DNA of 64,000 nt from Bedellia somnulentella (lineage: Eukaryota > Arthropoda > Insecta > Lepidoptera > Bedelliidae). Under the pieces are notes generated by a model, which was not told where the DNA came from, did no database searches, and saw nothing but the letters and a program-made list of their open reading frames with translations. The position numbers and the translations under genes were made by a program. The stretch is from assembly GCA_963576735.1 (NCBI GenBank), contig OY755182.1, forward strand, positions 1,550,001 through 1,614,000, read 5' to 3'. Below are positions 1 to 12,700 of this stretch, one piece after another (the stretch's first letter is position 1; each line of letters starts with the position of its first letter).

Positions 1-1118
1 CCAGAAACATCAAGCTTCCTTTGTCGCAACCAAATTTTCAACAAAACAACGGCTTGCTGCAAGTTTGTGTAATTCTCGAACGTTTGTTTCAGATATTCTT
101 GATTTGACTCAGCCGTTACATCTTTAAGAATTGAACTGTTATAATAAGGCGTTGGGGGTCCTACTTCATTCTCATTTCTATCCACCCCAAATAACCATGA
201 TTCTCTTAAGTTATTCCTTGACGGACTAAACCTGTGTAATTTATAAGCTTCTCCATCGCATACCAAGTTTATACATACTGTAATATGCTTTCCAAGTTTT
301 CCACTTGGTGTGATGAGTAAAATTGGTAGATATTCTGAGTTGTTTACCCAAGAATATTTGATATCTTCTATGATATCAAATTTCTTAAGGTGTGCAGTAA
401 TAACAACTAAGTAGGCTGCTCTTTTCTTATGATATCTATAATTTATGGAGTCATTCTTAGTGTAAGTGTCTTCAGGAACTGTTATTTGAACATCAACACA
501 CATTTTTGAACTTATTTGCGTTCCCAAACAATAGGAACCAACAATTTGAGTGTTATTGCATTTCTTAAATTTAAAGGTACATTTTGTTTTTTTCAATTTC
601 TCACTTAGTGGTGATTTTACTTTAAGCTCTTTGTAAAGTGTGTTTTCTGATAAATCATACTCAGTACTTGATGTACTGACTGACTCTAAATGTTTCTTCA
701 AAGATTGAAACCATTCATCAAACTTTTTAACAGTTTTTTCTTTAAGTTTTACTTCTTGAAGGATTTCGTCTATTTGTAAACGAAATAAGTTTGAATTAAA
801 GAGAGATTCTGTCTCATTTAACCTGTTCAACTCCTTCACAGTCGGTTGGCTATACAAACTTTTGGTCTTAATTTTCTTCGCACCATCTTGTGTTGAGTTG
901 CTAATAGGCCTTTTACCATTTTCATTTAGAATTTCTGATTCTGGACCATCCTCAGAAAGTGAGGCTTTCGCAGACTGTAACAGAAAAGCGATCAAAATAT
1001 ATGGTTAGGAATAAAATAGTTACAATTTCCAATCAAAACTTTTAATCAAAGAATATTTCACGTAATCTCAATTTTAAATTGAGTAACAAAAACAAATATC
1101 ACTCACCCGTTTCACCAT
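1..1118 (-). CDS. NOL6: NOL6/Nrap homolog, 5' part (runs off left edge)
   Basis: Nucleolar protein 6 (Nrap; Utp22 in yeast, Mat89Ba in Drosophila) acts in the small-subunit processome during pre-18S rRNA processing. Two coding exons are visible: 1107-1118 (ATG, encodes MVKR, donor GTGAGT) and 974 to the window edge (acceptor TTACAG). The joined frame is open for about 328 residues. After a lysine-rich start come the family blocks 'ELNRLNETESLF' and 'NSNLFRLQIDEILQEV', then 'IVGSYCLGTQI', 'ESWLFGV' and 'VVLLKIWLRQRKLD', in the order found in NOL6. This covers the N-terminal quarter to third of a protein of roughly 1100 residues; the rest lies to the left. The start is the first ATG before a good donor. 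Identification rests on remembered family blocks; the exon structure is read directly. Confidence 0.88.
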
Positions 1119-1850
1119 TTTAGAAATATTCAGTTATTTCACATAGAATAATTGCTATTTAGTCGTATTGCAGGTTATAAAAAGGTAAACACAGCAATAG
1201 AAAAGCATGCAGAACACAGGCCGAGGCTATTTTCACAGAAATATTGATATAAGTATTGGTTTACGGACCTTGTTTCTTGATCTTTTGAGCCAACCGAAAA
1301 TCTATGTTAACTTTCGAACTACTCAAATATTTACTAAAAAAATTAAACTAAGCACAATTAGGAACAAAACTAAGAAGCTATATTTTCAGGAGTATTAAAT
1401 TGAATTTTTACTGTACAGTAAACGGTTTCTTTTTGACACTTTTTGTTTTGCAACATAAGCTTAAGTATTCCAGTAATTTTCGGTTTTTGCTTGCGCAACT
1501 ACAACAGCTCGCAAAACATAACAACATTTTATCCCACATTGGAGACAATTAAATAAAAGCGAGAATACTGAATAAAATACTATAAAAAAATCCATCAATT
1601 TCATATCCATCCGTCCATCCACGTCAATCTTCGGTGTCAATAGCCAAACATTGGCGGAAACGTCAACTAGTCATCACAGCTGATCTTCCCACCAAAGAAG
1701 ATTCTTATATTTTTTTTCGGTCGAATCAGCCGCGGCGCAGAACACAATACGAATACACCACGTCACGACGTGACGTTTGGCCGACCAACCGTCAATGTCA
1801 GTAATGTCATAATATCAGTTCTTTTAAGCTGTGTTTACACGTATTTTCAT
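1119..1850 (-). promoter_or_regulatory. NOL6 upstream region
   Basis: About 730 bases upstream of the NOL6 start. It contains an E-box CACAGCTGAT at 1675-1684 (minus strand ATCAGCTGTG), close to the core-promoter motif AWCAGCTGTT known from Drosophila, and a nearly self-complementary run of TGACG/CGTCA motifs around 1760-1780. No TATA box at a convincing distance. Promoter function is inferred from position. Confidence 0.4.
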
Positions 1851-2190
1851 TCCGTTTACACTTATAGAGATATAATAACTATAAATAGTCACATTATATC
1901 TCTTCTATGTATACACCAGTAAATTATACTATTGTATACCAGTCACTAATATATTACGGTAATAGTCAAGTGATGTTAAGCCACAAATACCTTCATGACC
2001 ATGGTTCACCTGAAGCCGCCGCCGGAGCCGTAGCCGGTTCTGTTAAAAAAAACCGGAATGAACTGTGATGTGAACTTTAACCCGCTAGGGCGGCAGTCAT
2101 CTGCCCGGCACACATAAAGTCATGGTGAAGCCTCTAAGGCCACACGGCTAGCAGCAACCAATTCATTCGAAAAAAATATGTGATAAGTGG

Positions 2191-2337
2191 TAGAGCTTCA
2201 GAATTACCAAATATCCAGCCTCTTTAGGAAGTCGAGTAGATAAGAGATTGTAAAATACTAAAGGGTTGGTGGTCGGCAAGTGTTGGGTATCAAAACACAT
2301 CGCTCAATCACTTAAAAACCATCAATACCATATATAT
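2191..2337 (-). mobile_element. Family-A SINE, heavily decayed
   Basis: The order of blocks matches reverse-orientation family A: 'gagcttcagaatta', 'ggttggtggt', 'catcgctcaatcactt', 'aaccatcaatacc'. Many substitutions; boundaries approximate. Confidence 0.4.
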
Positions 2338-2508
2338 CCTCGAATGACATCTTCGGGAAAAATTGTTCTCCGTGGTTTATTGCTGCCCCTACTAAGAAAA
2401 TGTTTAGTCCTTAGCGGATTCTCCTTTTTTTAGAATATTACCTAAAACTCATCATAACTGCATTATATCTTTATTACAATTTTTATATTAGCAGTCAGTC
2501 TGTTGAAG

Positions 2509-2730
2509 CTGTTTAGTGTCTGCTTAGAAAAGCACTACGTACCCTTTTCCGCTCGTCAGTGTTCGTGAGAGGCAACTTAGGCTATTGGGGCCTTTTTAAG
2601 TGATTTTCCTCAAAAACCTTTATTTTTCAATCGATTCCCAACTCAACTTCCAAGGTGGCTGTGGAATTTATTGTTCTGAAGCTCCGGCTACCTCTTTCAA
2701 GGATTTATAGCCACGATTATATGCATGTAC
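2509..2730 (+). mobile_element. Family-A SINE, decayed
   Basis: Starts 'tagtgtctgcttagaaaagc' and ends 'ggatttatagccacgattat' then 'atgcatgta', matching family A from head to tail with about 25 percent differences. An old copy. Confidence 0.7.
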
Positions 2731-3432
2731 TTTTGAAGTTAAGTTTGTGAGATTTAACCTAATCATGGTCGAGGCACCATCGGTGAAAATACTGATTCGC
2801 GCCTGAATTACAGATATTGAGTATTTGAGAGAATTGGGTATTTTGCACACTTGGTGACAAAATATCACGCTATGTTCAGAACGATAGTATCTCTTTCACT
2901 CGTTCAAGGATATAATTACGTATGGTGGTATATGATACGTTTATACTTGAGTACATTTCAGTTTATGCTTACAAAGTGGAAGAGTTCTCTTAAGTTAAGA
3001 AGACAAAATAAAACAAAAATGGGCGTTACTTATTTGGCTATATTTATTTTTTCCAATTAATAGGATAGCGTCATACGCAACACTTGACAATCAGAAAAAA
3101 ACAATATATTAAGACTGTACAAAACAACACAGGTTGAAATGATGGTAACCGTTTTGCTAAATATGCATATCATTATCGATAAATACAATAAATAACAAAT
3201 AATAAATCATACATAAAATACTGATGTCTACAAATTGTATTTCTAATTACGGGCTAAAAACGTTAATACCTAAGTCTGTCCTAATTTTTACAAATTCGAG
3301 TTAACGATTCTACCATGGAAGTTATACATCGACAAAAGAAGACGACAGGGGACACTGAAACAAGAAGGCTAGATCCACAGATCTTTTAATCTTGTTACAT
3401 TTTTTACGTTGACCTCCTATTTCTGCTCCCAG

Positions 3433-3438
3433 ATTTAT
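3433..3438 (-). terminator. Poly(A) signal for the distal IDH3A terminal exon
   Basis: TTTATT on the plus strand is AATAAA on the minus strand, 58 bases past the stop codon at 3496-3498. It supports 3496-3723 being a genuine terminal exon. Confidence 0.6.
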
Positions 3439-3495
3439 TGGCATTAAGATTTTTTACTTCCTTGGTAAAGGAAGTAAAAAATCCTTCAAGAAATT

Positions 3496-3723
3496 TTAGT
3501 TGAGTTTGGAGATGATGGCGTTGGTGTATTCACTGCATTTTGAGGTGCCACCAAGATCGCCAGTGAGGGTCTTTCCTTCGGCCAGTGTTTTGTAGCAGGC
3601 GTTCTGGATGAGGTCAGCTTGCTCGTTCAGTTGTAAATGTCTCAGCATCATGATGGCGGACAACAGTAAGGCGGTTGGGTTGGCCAGGTCTTTACCTGCG
3701 ATGTCGGGGGCTGTGCCGTGCAC
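3496..3723 (-). CDS. IDH3A: IDH3A alternative terminal exon, distal
   Basis: Encodes 75 residues from '[20 protein letters not shown]' to 'NAIISKLN' and stop TAA. Acceptor TTCCAG; phase 0, joins 'ALFES' of exon 14026-13913. It shares most residues with the proximal terminal exon 9652-9422 but differs at the C-terminus and in the helix after '[11 protein letters not shown]'. Its own AATAAA lies 58 bases downstream. Cannot be used together with the proximal exon, because that one carries a stop. Confidence 0.9.
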   Translation of the reverse strand: MHGTAPDIAGKDLANPTALLLSAIMMLRHLQLNEQADLIQNACYKTLAEGKTLTGDLGGTSKCSEYTNAIISKLN

Positions 3724-6700
3724 CTGGAATATAAATATTTGCATCAGAACACAGAAATGCACATCAGAATTTCAACCGTTCTGTTGACGCCACGTCAAGC
3801 TGTACATTTAACAGCGAATGTAAGTTAGGAGTCAGCTGGCAATGTGTATTGCATGATCTGTTGGCGATAACACTATTTCTTCTGAAGCATGTCGAGCTTT
3901 GTTCCGAGCCTAACCTAAATTAGGACGGGTGCAGCATTTGAATCTATTTGCAAATACAAACTACTAATACGAAAGTTAGCCAGTGATCGCCATATAGACA
4001 GTCCAGCTACAGCTTGCAGTTACCAAAGATCACGAGACTTCAAACAGTTCTACAGCTCGAGCGGTCCGTGTATTCGAAAGACTTTATTTGCTACGCAGTC
4101 GCAGCTGTTAATTAGCCAATCAGTCAAATATTATGGCGGGCCCAAGGCTTCACCTAACTAACTTCATAAGGTCTTGGCAGTTATAGTGTATATATAAGAG
4201 TAGCGATGAGACGTTTACGTCGTTTATTAAAAGTGTAACTGAAAATCAATGTCGAAAGTGGTCCTTCATAGTAAATGTTGTTGCTATTTGGTTTACTACG
4301 AGATTTTATCCGGGAGCAGAGGGTCAACTCTGCACATTGAGAACGATAATAGGCATACTTATATCTTCTACACACCATGATAGCCCAGTGGGTAGAACAT
4401 TCGGTTATCGTGCAAACGACTAGTGTTCAAATCCTGGGTCGGGCCTACACCAATTTGTCTTTTCTAAAGACATATGTGTGGTTAATTTATCATGGTTGTT
4501 AACGGTGAGGGAAAACATCGTGAGGAAACCCACATGGCTGAGTTGTACTTAGTCATGTGACAGTGTATTCGTACAAAACGGCGATAGGCCTGCCCCCTAT
4601 CACGTGAGTACACTGTCCATGCAAAACGTGGGTACTCTGAACACCATGTGACAAAGTCACGTGATGTTCATAAGTATCAGTACCTCTGCCAACCCCTTCG
4701 GGGATATTCGGCGTGAACGTTTATGTTATATCTTCTAACCCATATTCAAATTTATTTCTATCTCCCTCGCACGATCGAATATTCGTATTTTTGACATTTC
4801 TGTTATATGAGTATCCAGCGATTCCTCCGTAGTTGTAGTTGGTTTCATCGAATAGAAAGCGCCAATATTTATTTGGTTCTATACACATCAAAATGTGATA
4901 ATCCGATCGAATATTCGATCGTGCGAGGGAGAAAGAAATAAATGTTAATATGAGTAGAAGAGATAAGTATGCTAATTATCGTTCTCGATGTGCAGAGTTG
5001 ACCCTCTGTGATTATCTTTCTTACACAGTCCCAACTTTCATGTTTATTTTCTTTCAGATTCAAATTTCAAATTCAACAGAACAGTCCCAAATATCTGCCT
5101 ATAAAAAGGAAAATTAAAAAATACGTGTATAAATACTTTACTAAACTAATTGGATGCTTTCTATTTAATTCTCATGTGAATATTTCTCAATATGTAATAA
5201 ATTGTCATGCATGAGGTATTGGATTAACTTTAATAATTGAAAATGTTGCGTAGAATGTAATATCCTATCTCTTCTCATGTAGGGTGTCTTAAGGGCGACT
5301 GACGAATTCAGACTTGTACACTACAGTCCTTATTTAAGAGTCTTTTACGTCGGGACTTTCAAAACAGGCAGGGAAATTATAAATTCTGAAGCCCTGATCA
5401 CTCCATTTTAAATTTACAGCTTTAGAAATGATCATATTATAGGGATAGCTCATTAAGACTGTGTTACCCCGAAATAATTTGAAGATGAAATATCCGTGTT
5501 ATTGATCATAATATAGGAAACTAGTAGTAGAGTACTAGTATTAGTTAGTATACGGTTGTCAAAAAGGGTCTGTAGTTAAATTTGTGAAATAAATTGATCA
5601 GAGAAAAACATATGTAATTCAACAAACTTTATTTATTGTATAATACTGACTCCTCCGTCATTATAATCAGTATATTTATTATTTGAAATTCACACTATTA
5701 TAACTAGATTCTATACAGTAAACATAAAAACATACACATAGCACTCGGTTTTTGAAACACACAACTTTAAAACTTAGTTAAATACAAAAAGTATGTTTAC
5801 AAACAGTAAAAATAACTAAAATGTCAGGTGTTTCTACGGAATTAAAAATCAGAGTTTATATTAACAAATGCAAATAAATTAAAAATAATAGTAGCAACTT
5901 GAACACAAGCTTGTACAAATGTGTATAAGGCATGCTGACGTATAATTATCATTTTTATATCTAATGCAAAACAGAAATTAGTTATTTAAATTACTCTATA
6001 GTAAATAAACTATTACATTACGCGCAGGGTAAACGAAATTCTGCACTTTTTACGTATGACGTCGTAATATTTCTTCTTATACGATTAGAAAGTGTAGATA
6101 ATGCTCCGAGACTCTAAATTGTGTTAAAGACGGGATGTCTGAGTATATTTTAATATTTTAAGAAATAAATTTGATTACTTAGTTTTTTTTTCTCTTATTT
6201 ATAATCATCATCGGATGGTACATAGAATAAAACCAAAGATCTCCGCAAAGACTGAGTATGGGCCTGCCATTATTTTAAGAATAACTTCGCGCCTAAACGA
6301 CTTCGGGTGTTTTTTTTATATCGTTTATTCGTGTAGAACAAGTCCTTTAACCATCGGATCTGGGCTCTGCGTTCAATATGCCCTGGCTATTGGCGTTTAA
6401 GTTTTGTAGTTCTTAGAGCTAAGTCAGTTAAACTGGATTCATAATCATAACAGATCTTGTCGTAATTTTAGGCTTTCTAACGCGATTTACTAATCTTAGA
6501 CCACATGTTAATCCTTAACCAATCACAACGCGTACTCAGTCAAATCGAAAGTGTTTATTTGATTATTGCTCAGTAATAAACACATGTTTTTATCTATCAT
6601 GAACAACTGGTCTTTTTATTTTATAGTAAGTTATTCAACCATTTGTTACACGTATTTCTTTTTTGTCTGACTTGTTGATTTGCTTTACTAATATTAACTA

Positions 6701-9700
6701 AGCAATTATAGCTAACATAAATCTTTTAATTACAGGATAAAGTAACTGGCTAAATAGGTATTTGACAAATTACATTTGTTACGTCATGCAGTACTGCTTG
6801 GAAAGAGGACAGTGAGGAGAGAAAACCTGCCAAATTATATATTATGATATTTTTGCTGCCTAAGAATATTAAGGTGTTATAGGAATAGTTGGAAAAGGTA
6901 GACAATTTTACAAGTCGGATTAACATGGACATACCAATGTTTTGCCAATGTAAAAACAATGTAATTTTCACAAGATGATTTTAAGGAGCATTCGCGAGTA
7001 ATGTAACGTTACAGATTTGAGCATTACATCAGTAAAGGAGGATAACCGAGCATTACAATTGTAATGACTATATAAATGATTGTATGAATTGCATGCGAAT
7101 GCTCATCAATATTATATTATCATCATCAAGAGGTATTATTGTAATGTAATGCTCAAAGACGAATCTATTATTTTACAGAACACGTGAATGCTTGCGTTGA
7201 GGGAGCACTTTTAAGTTGACACAATTTAATATTTATAGCAATATTGAGGACACTCTAGTAAATAAGTGCAGAAGACACCAAAATAAATTATATTTTATTC
7301 ATTTTAGTGCACGTATTATATCTTTCGATATCATCAGCAACAGATTTTTTTATTACCATCACATCTTCATTTATAGATCTCCATTTCCATAATACTATGG
7401 AATCCATATTTGTCATCCACTAAACATTTGTCTATTTTGATTTGATTCGTAAGTTTACAAGAAAATGTAACTCTTTCAATATTTTATAAAGCGAAATTGC
7501 TATTAATTCTAACTTTTTAGACACATCTTTGATTGGTATTAAATCGTTAGTAATTTACTATTGGTAGTTCTTCGGTTACTAAAGTAGTATCAGGCTTTTT
7601 TGCTCTAAATAAAAGGGTCTAAGAAACTATCTAATATTTTGGCAGTATGAAGCTGTATTCATCACACTACTACACGTTATGTGAAAATGAAAATAGGCTA
7701 ATTAGTTTCCAATGTAGCTTAGAATAACACTACCCCATTTCTGCCCGTGGGTGATCGTAAGAGGCGACTAAGGGTATAGGGGCTTGTTAAGTGATTTTTG
7801 GGCGATGTGGTTGGAGACCCGTCACCAAAAACATTTATTATTACCATTTTTCCCCAATCAACTTCCAAAAGTGGCTGAGGAATTTCTCATTCCATAGCTC
7901 TGGCTACCCCGTTAAAGGATTTATAGCCGTGAGTATATGTATGTATGTACGTATAATGTCTCTGTTCAAGGTTAATTTCCACCTAATCGTAAGACCCACT
8001 GTTATGTAGCAACACTATAACATCAGTAAGTATTTGTGTTAAAGTACTATAGTACATTTTATTTTATAAGTTACCCAAATAATTAATTTATCGATCCCAC
8101 CTTCCAAAGGTTGTCTGGAAGAGATCGCTTTTAGCGATAAGACCGCCAATTGTACCTCACTGTAAACTGTTTGATCATATTATTACTTTTGTAAATTTGT
8201 GTTTGATGTGCAATATTTTGTTATTCTATTCTATATTGTTTATAGTTAACACTATATTCACTGATTTTTTACTGTTTGTATTTCTGTTTTTATCTTACTT
8301 GTTGATTTGCTAAACTAATATTAACTAAGCGATTATAGCATCATAGATTATAACTTTTACAGGATAAACGCCCGATTTCTGAATTGAGTATTCAAGCTGA
8401 GAACGACTTAAGTATCGATTTGTCTCATACAGTTGTTAAGATTTCAATGCGACAGAACGATACTTAAGTTGTTCTCAGCTGGAATACTCAATTCAGAAAT
8501 CGGGCGAAAAAAAATAAACTAGATAAATACTTATTTGACAAATTGGTCTAAGTAATTGATGTTGAAACACAATCTTAAAAGTTATAATAAAAAACACACG
8601 AACAGATTCAAAGATTATCCTATAACTTAGTATACACCGACATATGATTACCGATACGTGATCAGGGACTGGATATAAAATGGAATAAGATATTAACCAG
8701 CTAATATTAACTAAAAATTAAATTGAAGTTACAGTGACAAGTTTTTCGCCTCCAATGGCTTAAAGCCTTATGTGACTTAGTTGAACAAAATACATTATAA
8801 TGAAGTAGAAGAAGCTGGCTTTTTATAATGAGATAAAGCTACACATTAATTCATCTAAATTATTGAAATTCTACACATCAGTATTAACCAAGTTTAAGGA
8901 TATCTGTTTTGGCTTCGCCACAATCAGGTAAATCATATCACATATTTCATTGTTACTCAAACTAAAACTGGAAAACTACTTAAGAAAATATAGACTTTGC
9001 TATTTTATATTTGCCTAAATAAATGCAGTATGGTAAGATTCTATGTACTATGGCCAAATCACCCTCAGAGGGGAAATGTATTGTAAAGGCTGTGAGGAAT
9101 TATGATATATAGATAATTCCTTGCTATAAGTTGGAGCAAATCACAGCAGATAAATTCAATTAATGTCTTTGGGAAATTTATCTAAGATAGATAAGGGAAA
9201 CCACATGATTCCTTGTTTTCTCCTACTCACAAAAGAGTAGATTCGATTTATTCATTGGTGACATATATATTTTACCTGAGAAAACAACATATCCGTTGAT
9301 GCATGGTAAAAAAAATAATGTATAGAGCCAGAATGTACTTTTACTCCTCTTCACTGCAGTTCCACAAAATTAATCTATATTTTCTCAAGTGGTCTACATA
9401 TACATCATTAAAATACTAAACCTAGGACTCAAAGTTCCTAATAATTTCAGCCGTATACTCCGAACACTTGCTATGTCCTCCGAGGTCTCCGGTCAATACT
9501 TTTCCTTCCTTCAGCACTTTGTAACAAGCGTTCTGTATCATATCAGCATGTTGGTTCATCTTCAAATACCTCAACATCATTACTGCGGATAAAAGTAATG
9601 CTGTTGGATTTGCCAAGTCTTTTCCAGCCAAATCTGGAGCTGTTCCGTGGACCTAAAATGAAAGGAGTTTGAATTTTTATTGAAGAAATGATGTAAATAG

Positions 9701-12700
9701 ATTAGGACATAAATTCCCCATGCATCCATAACAACACAGTATAGATGGAAAGTTATTAAAGGCTTGTTAGTGACCGTTACTTATATTTTAGTTAATGGCA
9801 GTTTAAAAACAAATCTATAACTTTAAATTTCGTTTAAGATGGATAAGAGTTAAATACATGTGATTTTATTACTATTCGAACTCATTGAGCGACCTTGTGC
9901 GAAAGAACATATTAAAAAAAAGGTCATAGAGATGATTGAATTTTTTTTTTATATTGTCAACTGTGGCAATAAGTTAATCAGGAATACATGCTAAATAAAT
10001 AAAAAAACATAGAAACTTATGAATTCATTACCCATTTATATAGGTAAAATAAGTTAATCTTAAAGATTTAAGTGAAAAGAAGTATCGTCCATAGCCAAGC
10101 CTACAGTCACAGACAAGTTAGAATCCTGTCACCATTTAATACAACAAGTAGAATAAAAAGAAAAAAGAAGAGTAGCTGTGTAGTGTCGGCTTAGAATAGC
10201 ACTACCCCATTTCTTCCGGTGGGTGTACGTTAGAGGCGACTAACGGTATTGGGGCTTTTTAAGGGATTTTTGGGCGATGCGGTTGGAGACCCATCACCAA
10301 CAACCTTTATTCTACCATCTTTTCCCCATTCAACTTCCAAAAGTGGCTGAGAAATTTCTAATTTCTCAGCTCTGGCTACCCCTTTTAGGGATTTATAGCC
10401 GTGAGTATATGTATGTATATGTATGTAGACAGAAAAAGACAACGGAAAAAGTATTTACTCAAATAGATAGATAGATGATCTTTAGCCTGTAAGTATGTCA
10501 TTATTGTCTGTATTGTTTTGTGCATCTACCCAAATAATTAATTTACCGATCTCACCTTCCAAAGGTTGTCTGGAAGAGATCGCTTTTAGCGATAAGACCG
10601 CCAATTGTACCTCAATGTAAACTGTTTGATCATATTATTTTTTGTAAATTTGTGTTTGATGTGCAATAAAGAGTTATTCTATGTCGTGAGTTCGTCGATT
10701 AGAATAAGATAAAGATATACTACACTTTATAAGTGTGAAAGAAATAAAGAATAGAGAGAGAGAATCTTTCAGAGATGATAAAGGTCTACCCTTCACGCCG
10801 AGAACGATGATTAGAATACGTATCTCTTCTAAACATATTAACGTTTATTTCCCTCATATAACCAAGCACAAAATAAATAAGGGTATTGGGGTTTTTTATT
10901 GGATTTTTGGGCGATACGGTTGGAGACGCATCACCAAAAATCCTTTATTTTTAACCATCTTTTCTCCACTCAACTTAAAAGTGGCTGAGGAATTTATAAT
11001 TTCTAGTCTCTGCTCTGGGAAATATAGCTGTGAGTATATGTATGTATGTAAAATAAATTTACGATTTGGGTAAAAGATTTTTCATGGACAACTTCCAAAA
11101 GGGGGTAAATATTAACAGATTATTGTATATTTGTTAATAATAACGTAAATGCATGCTACGTTAATGTTAAGTAAAGTTTATTAGTATATCATACGTATTA
11201 AAATATGTACAAAATTTGTTTCATACCAAACTGATGTCATACGCATACAATGAAAGATCAACGAAACAATAATTGTTAGTTAGAAAACTTTGAATAAACA
11301 AAATTAGAACAACAAAATATTTCGATTTCAAGTAAATACTTACCTAAAACTAATAACTTATGTGAATTTCACAGCAACAACTTAAAAAAATACTCTTATA
11401 TTATAAAATAGTTTGGTATGATTTATCCCGAACACCGTGTAGTGTCGGCTTAGAATAACACTACCCCTTTCTACCCGTGGGTGATCGTAAGAGGCAACTA
11501 ACGGTATTGGGGCTTTTAAGGGATTTTTTGGGTGATGCGGTTGGAGACCCGTCACCAAAAACATTTACTACCATAGTTTCCCCAATTAACGTCCAAAATT
11601 GGCTGAGGAATTTCTCATTCTACAGCTCTGGCTACCCCGTTAAGGGATGTATAGCCGTGAGTATATGTAAGTAAGTACAAACTTCTACTTAGTATATATA
11701 TAAATAAATAATAAAAAACTACGACATCAATACAACTTTTAACAAAAGAAAACTGATCTACAGATCGACAAAATCTTCTTCCAAACTAAATATTCACTAA
11801 TTTAAATATCATTAATTACAAATAATGACCTCAAGGGTTGTTTATATCTAGGTAACTAAGATCTTTAAGTATCATCCATTCATATACTCACGGCTATAAA
11901 TCCCTTGAAGGGGTAGCCAGAGCTAGGGAATTACAAATTCCTCAGCCACTTTTGGAAGTTGCGTGGGGAAAAGATGGTGGAATACTTAATTGTTGTTGGT
12001 GATGGGTCTCCAACCGCATCGCCCAAAAATCCCTTAAATACCGTTAGTCGCCTCTTACGTACACCCACCGGAAGAAATGGGGTAGTGCTATTCTAAACCG
12101 ACCATTCCACCATTTTTGCAATGTTTGTGTCTCTCCCACATGCTTGTGCTATTTTGAGCTGAAGATTCATAATATGTCACTATACTTATGCACCAAACAA
12201 TATCACTTACTATACTTTATGGGCAACAATAGATTTAACGATTTATGTATTTTATAAACATAACTAAAAATTTACTTCATGCATTCTTTGTCGATTGAAA
12301 TTATAAGTGTAATATTTTTTGGGCACTCTTCTATCACTTTCTTAAAAATATGTTCAAATCAATATTTTAGCTAAATGAAAAAGTTATTTCTCCAGAAAAA
12401 CGAAATAAATATTTAGTAGGAGAAAGCTAAGCGACGTAAACGCTATCCAATTCAATACTCAATAGATTTATTGCGTTCCACAATGGTTTTCATATATATG
12501 TTTTACATACATACATACATATACCCACGCCATTAGTTCCCATTGGGGTAGGGAGAGACTATTGATCGCCACTTCGTACGATCCTGACAAACCTCTCTGG
12601 CTTTGTTTACATCCATCAATCTTTTCATGCATGCTCTTTTAATCTTCATACTTCAGATACTGCCTTTTGTCTTTTCCAGTAATCTATTTATGTTATATAC

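Larger units (their letters stand above)
1851..3432. other. Intergenic DNA between NOL6 and IDH3A
   Basis: No gene seen. Holds two decayed family-A SINEs (listed separately), a GCC/GGC-rich patch near 2010-2060, and otherwise AT-rich unique-looking sequence. Short open frames at 2668-2868 and 2851-3060 fall on SINE-derived or non-conserved sequence and are not called. Confidence 0.5.

Noticed and set aside
5590..5770. Possible extra 3' UTR of IDH3A
   Set aside because: AT-rich with AATAAA-like words but no upstream exon or splice acceptor.
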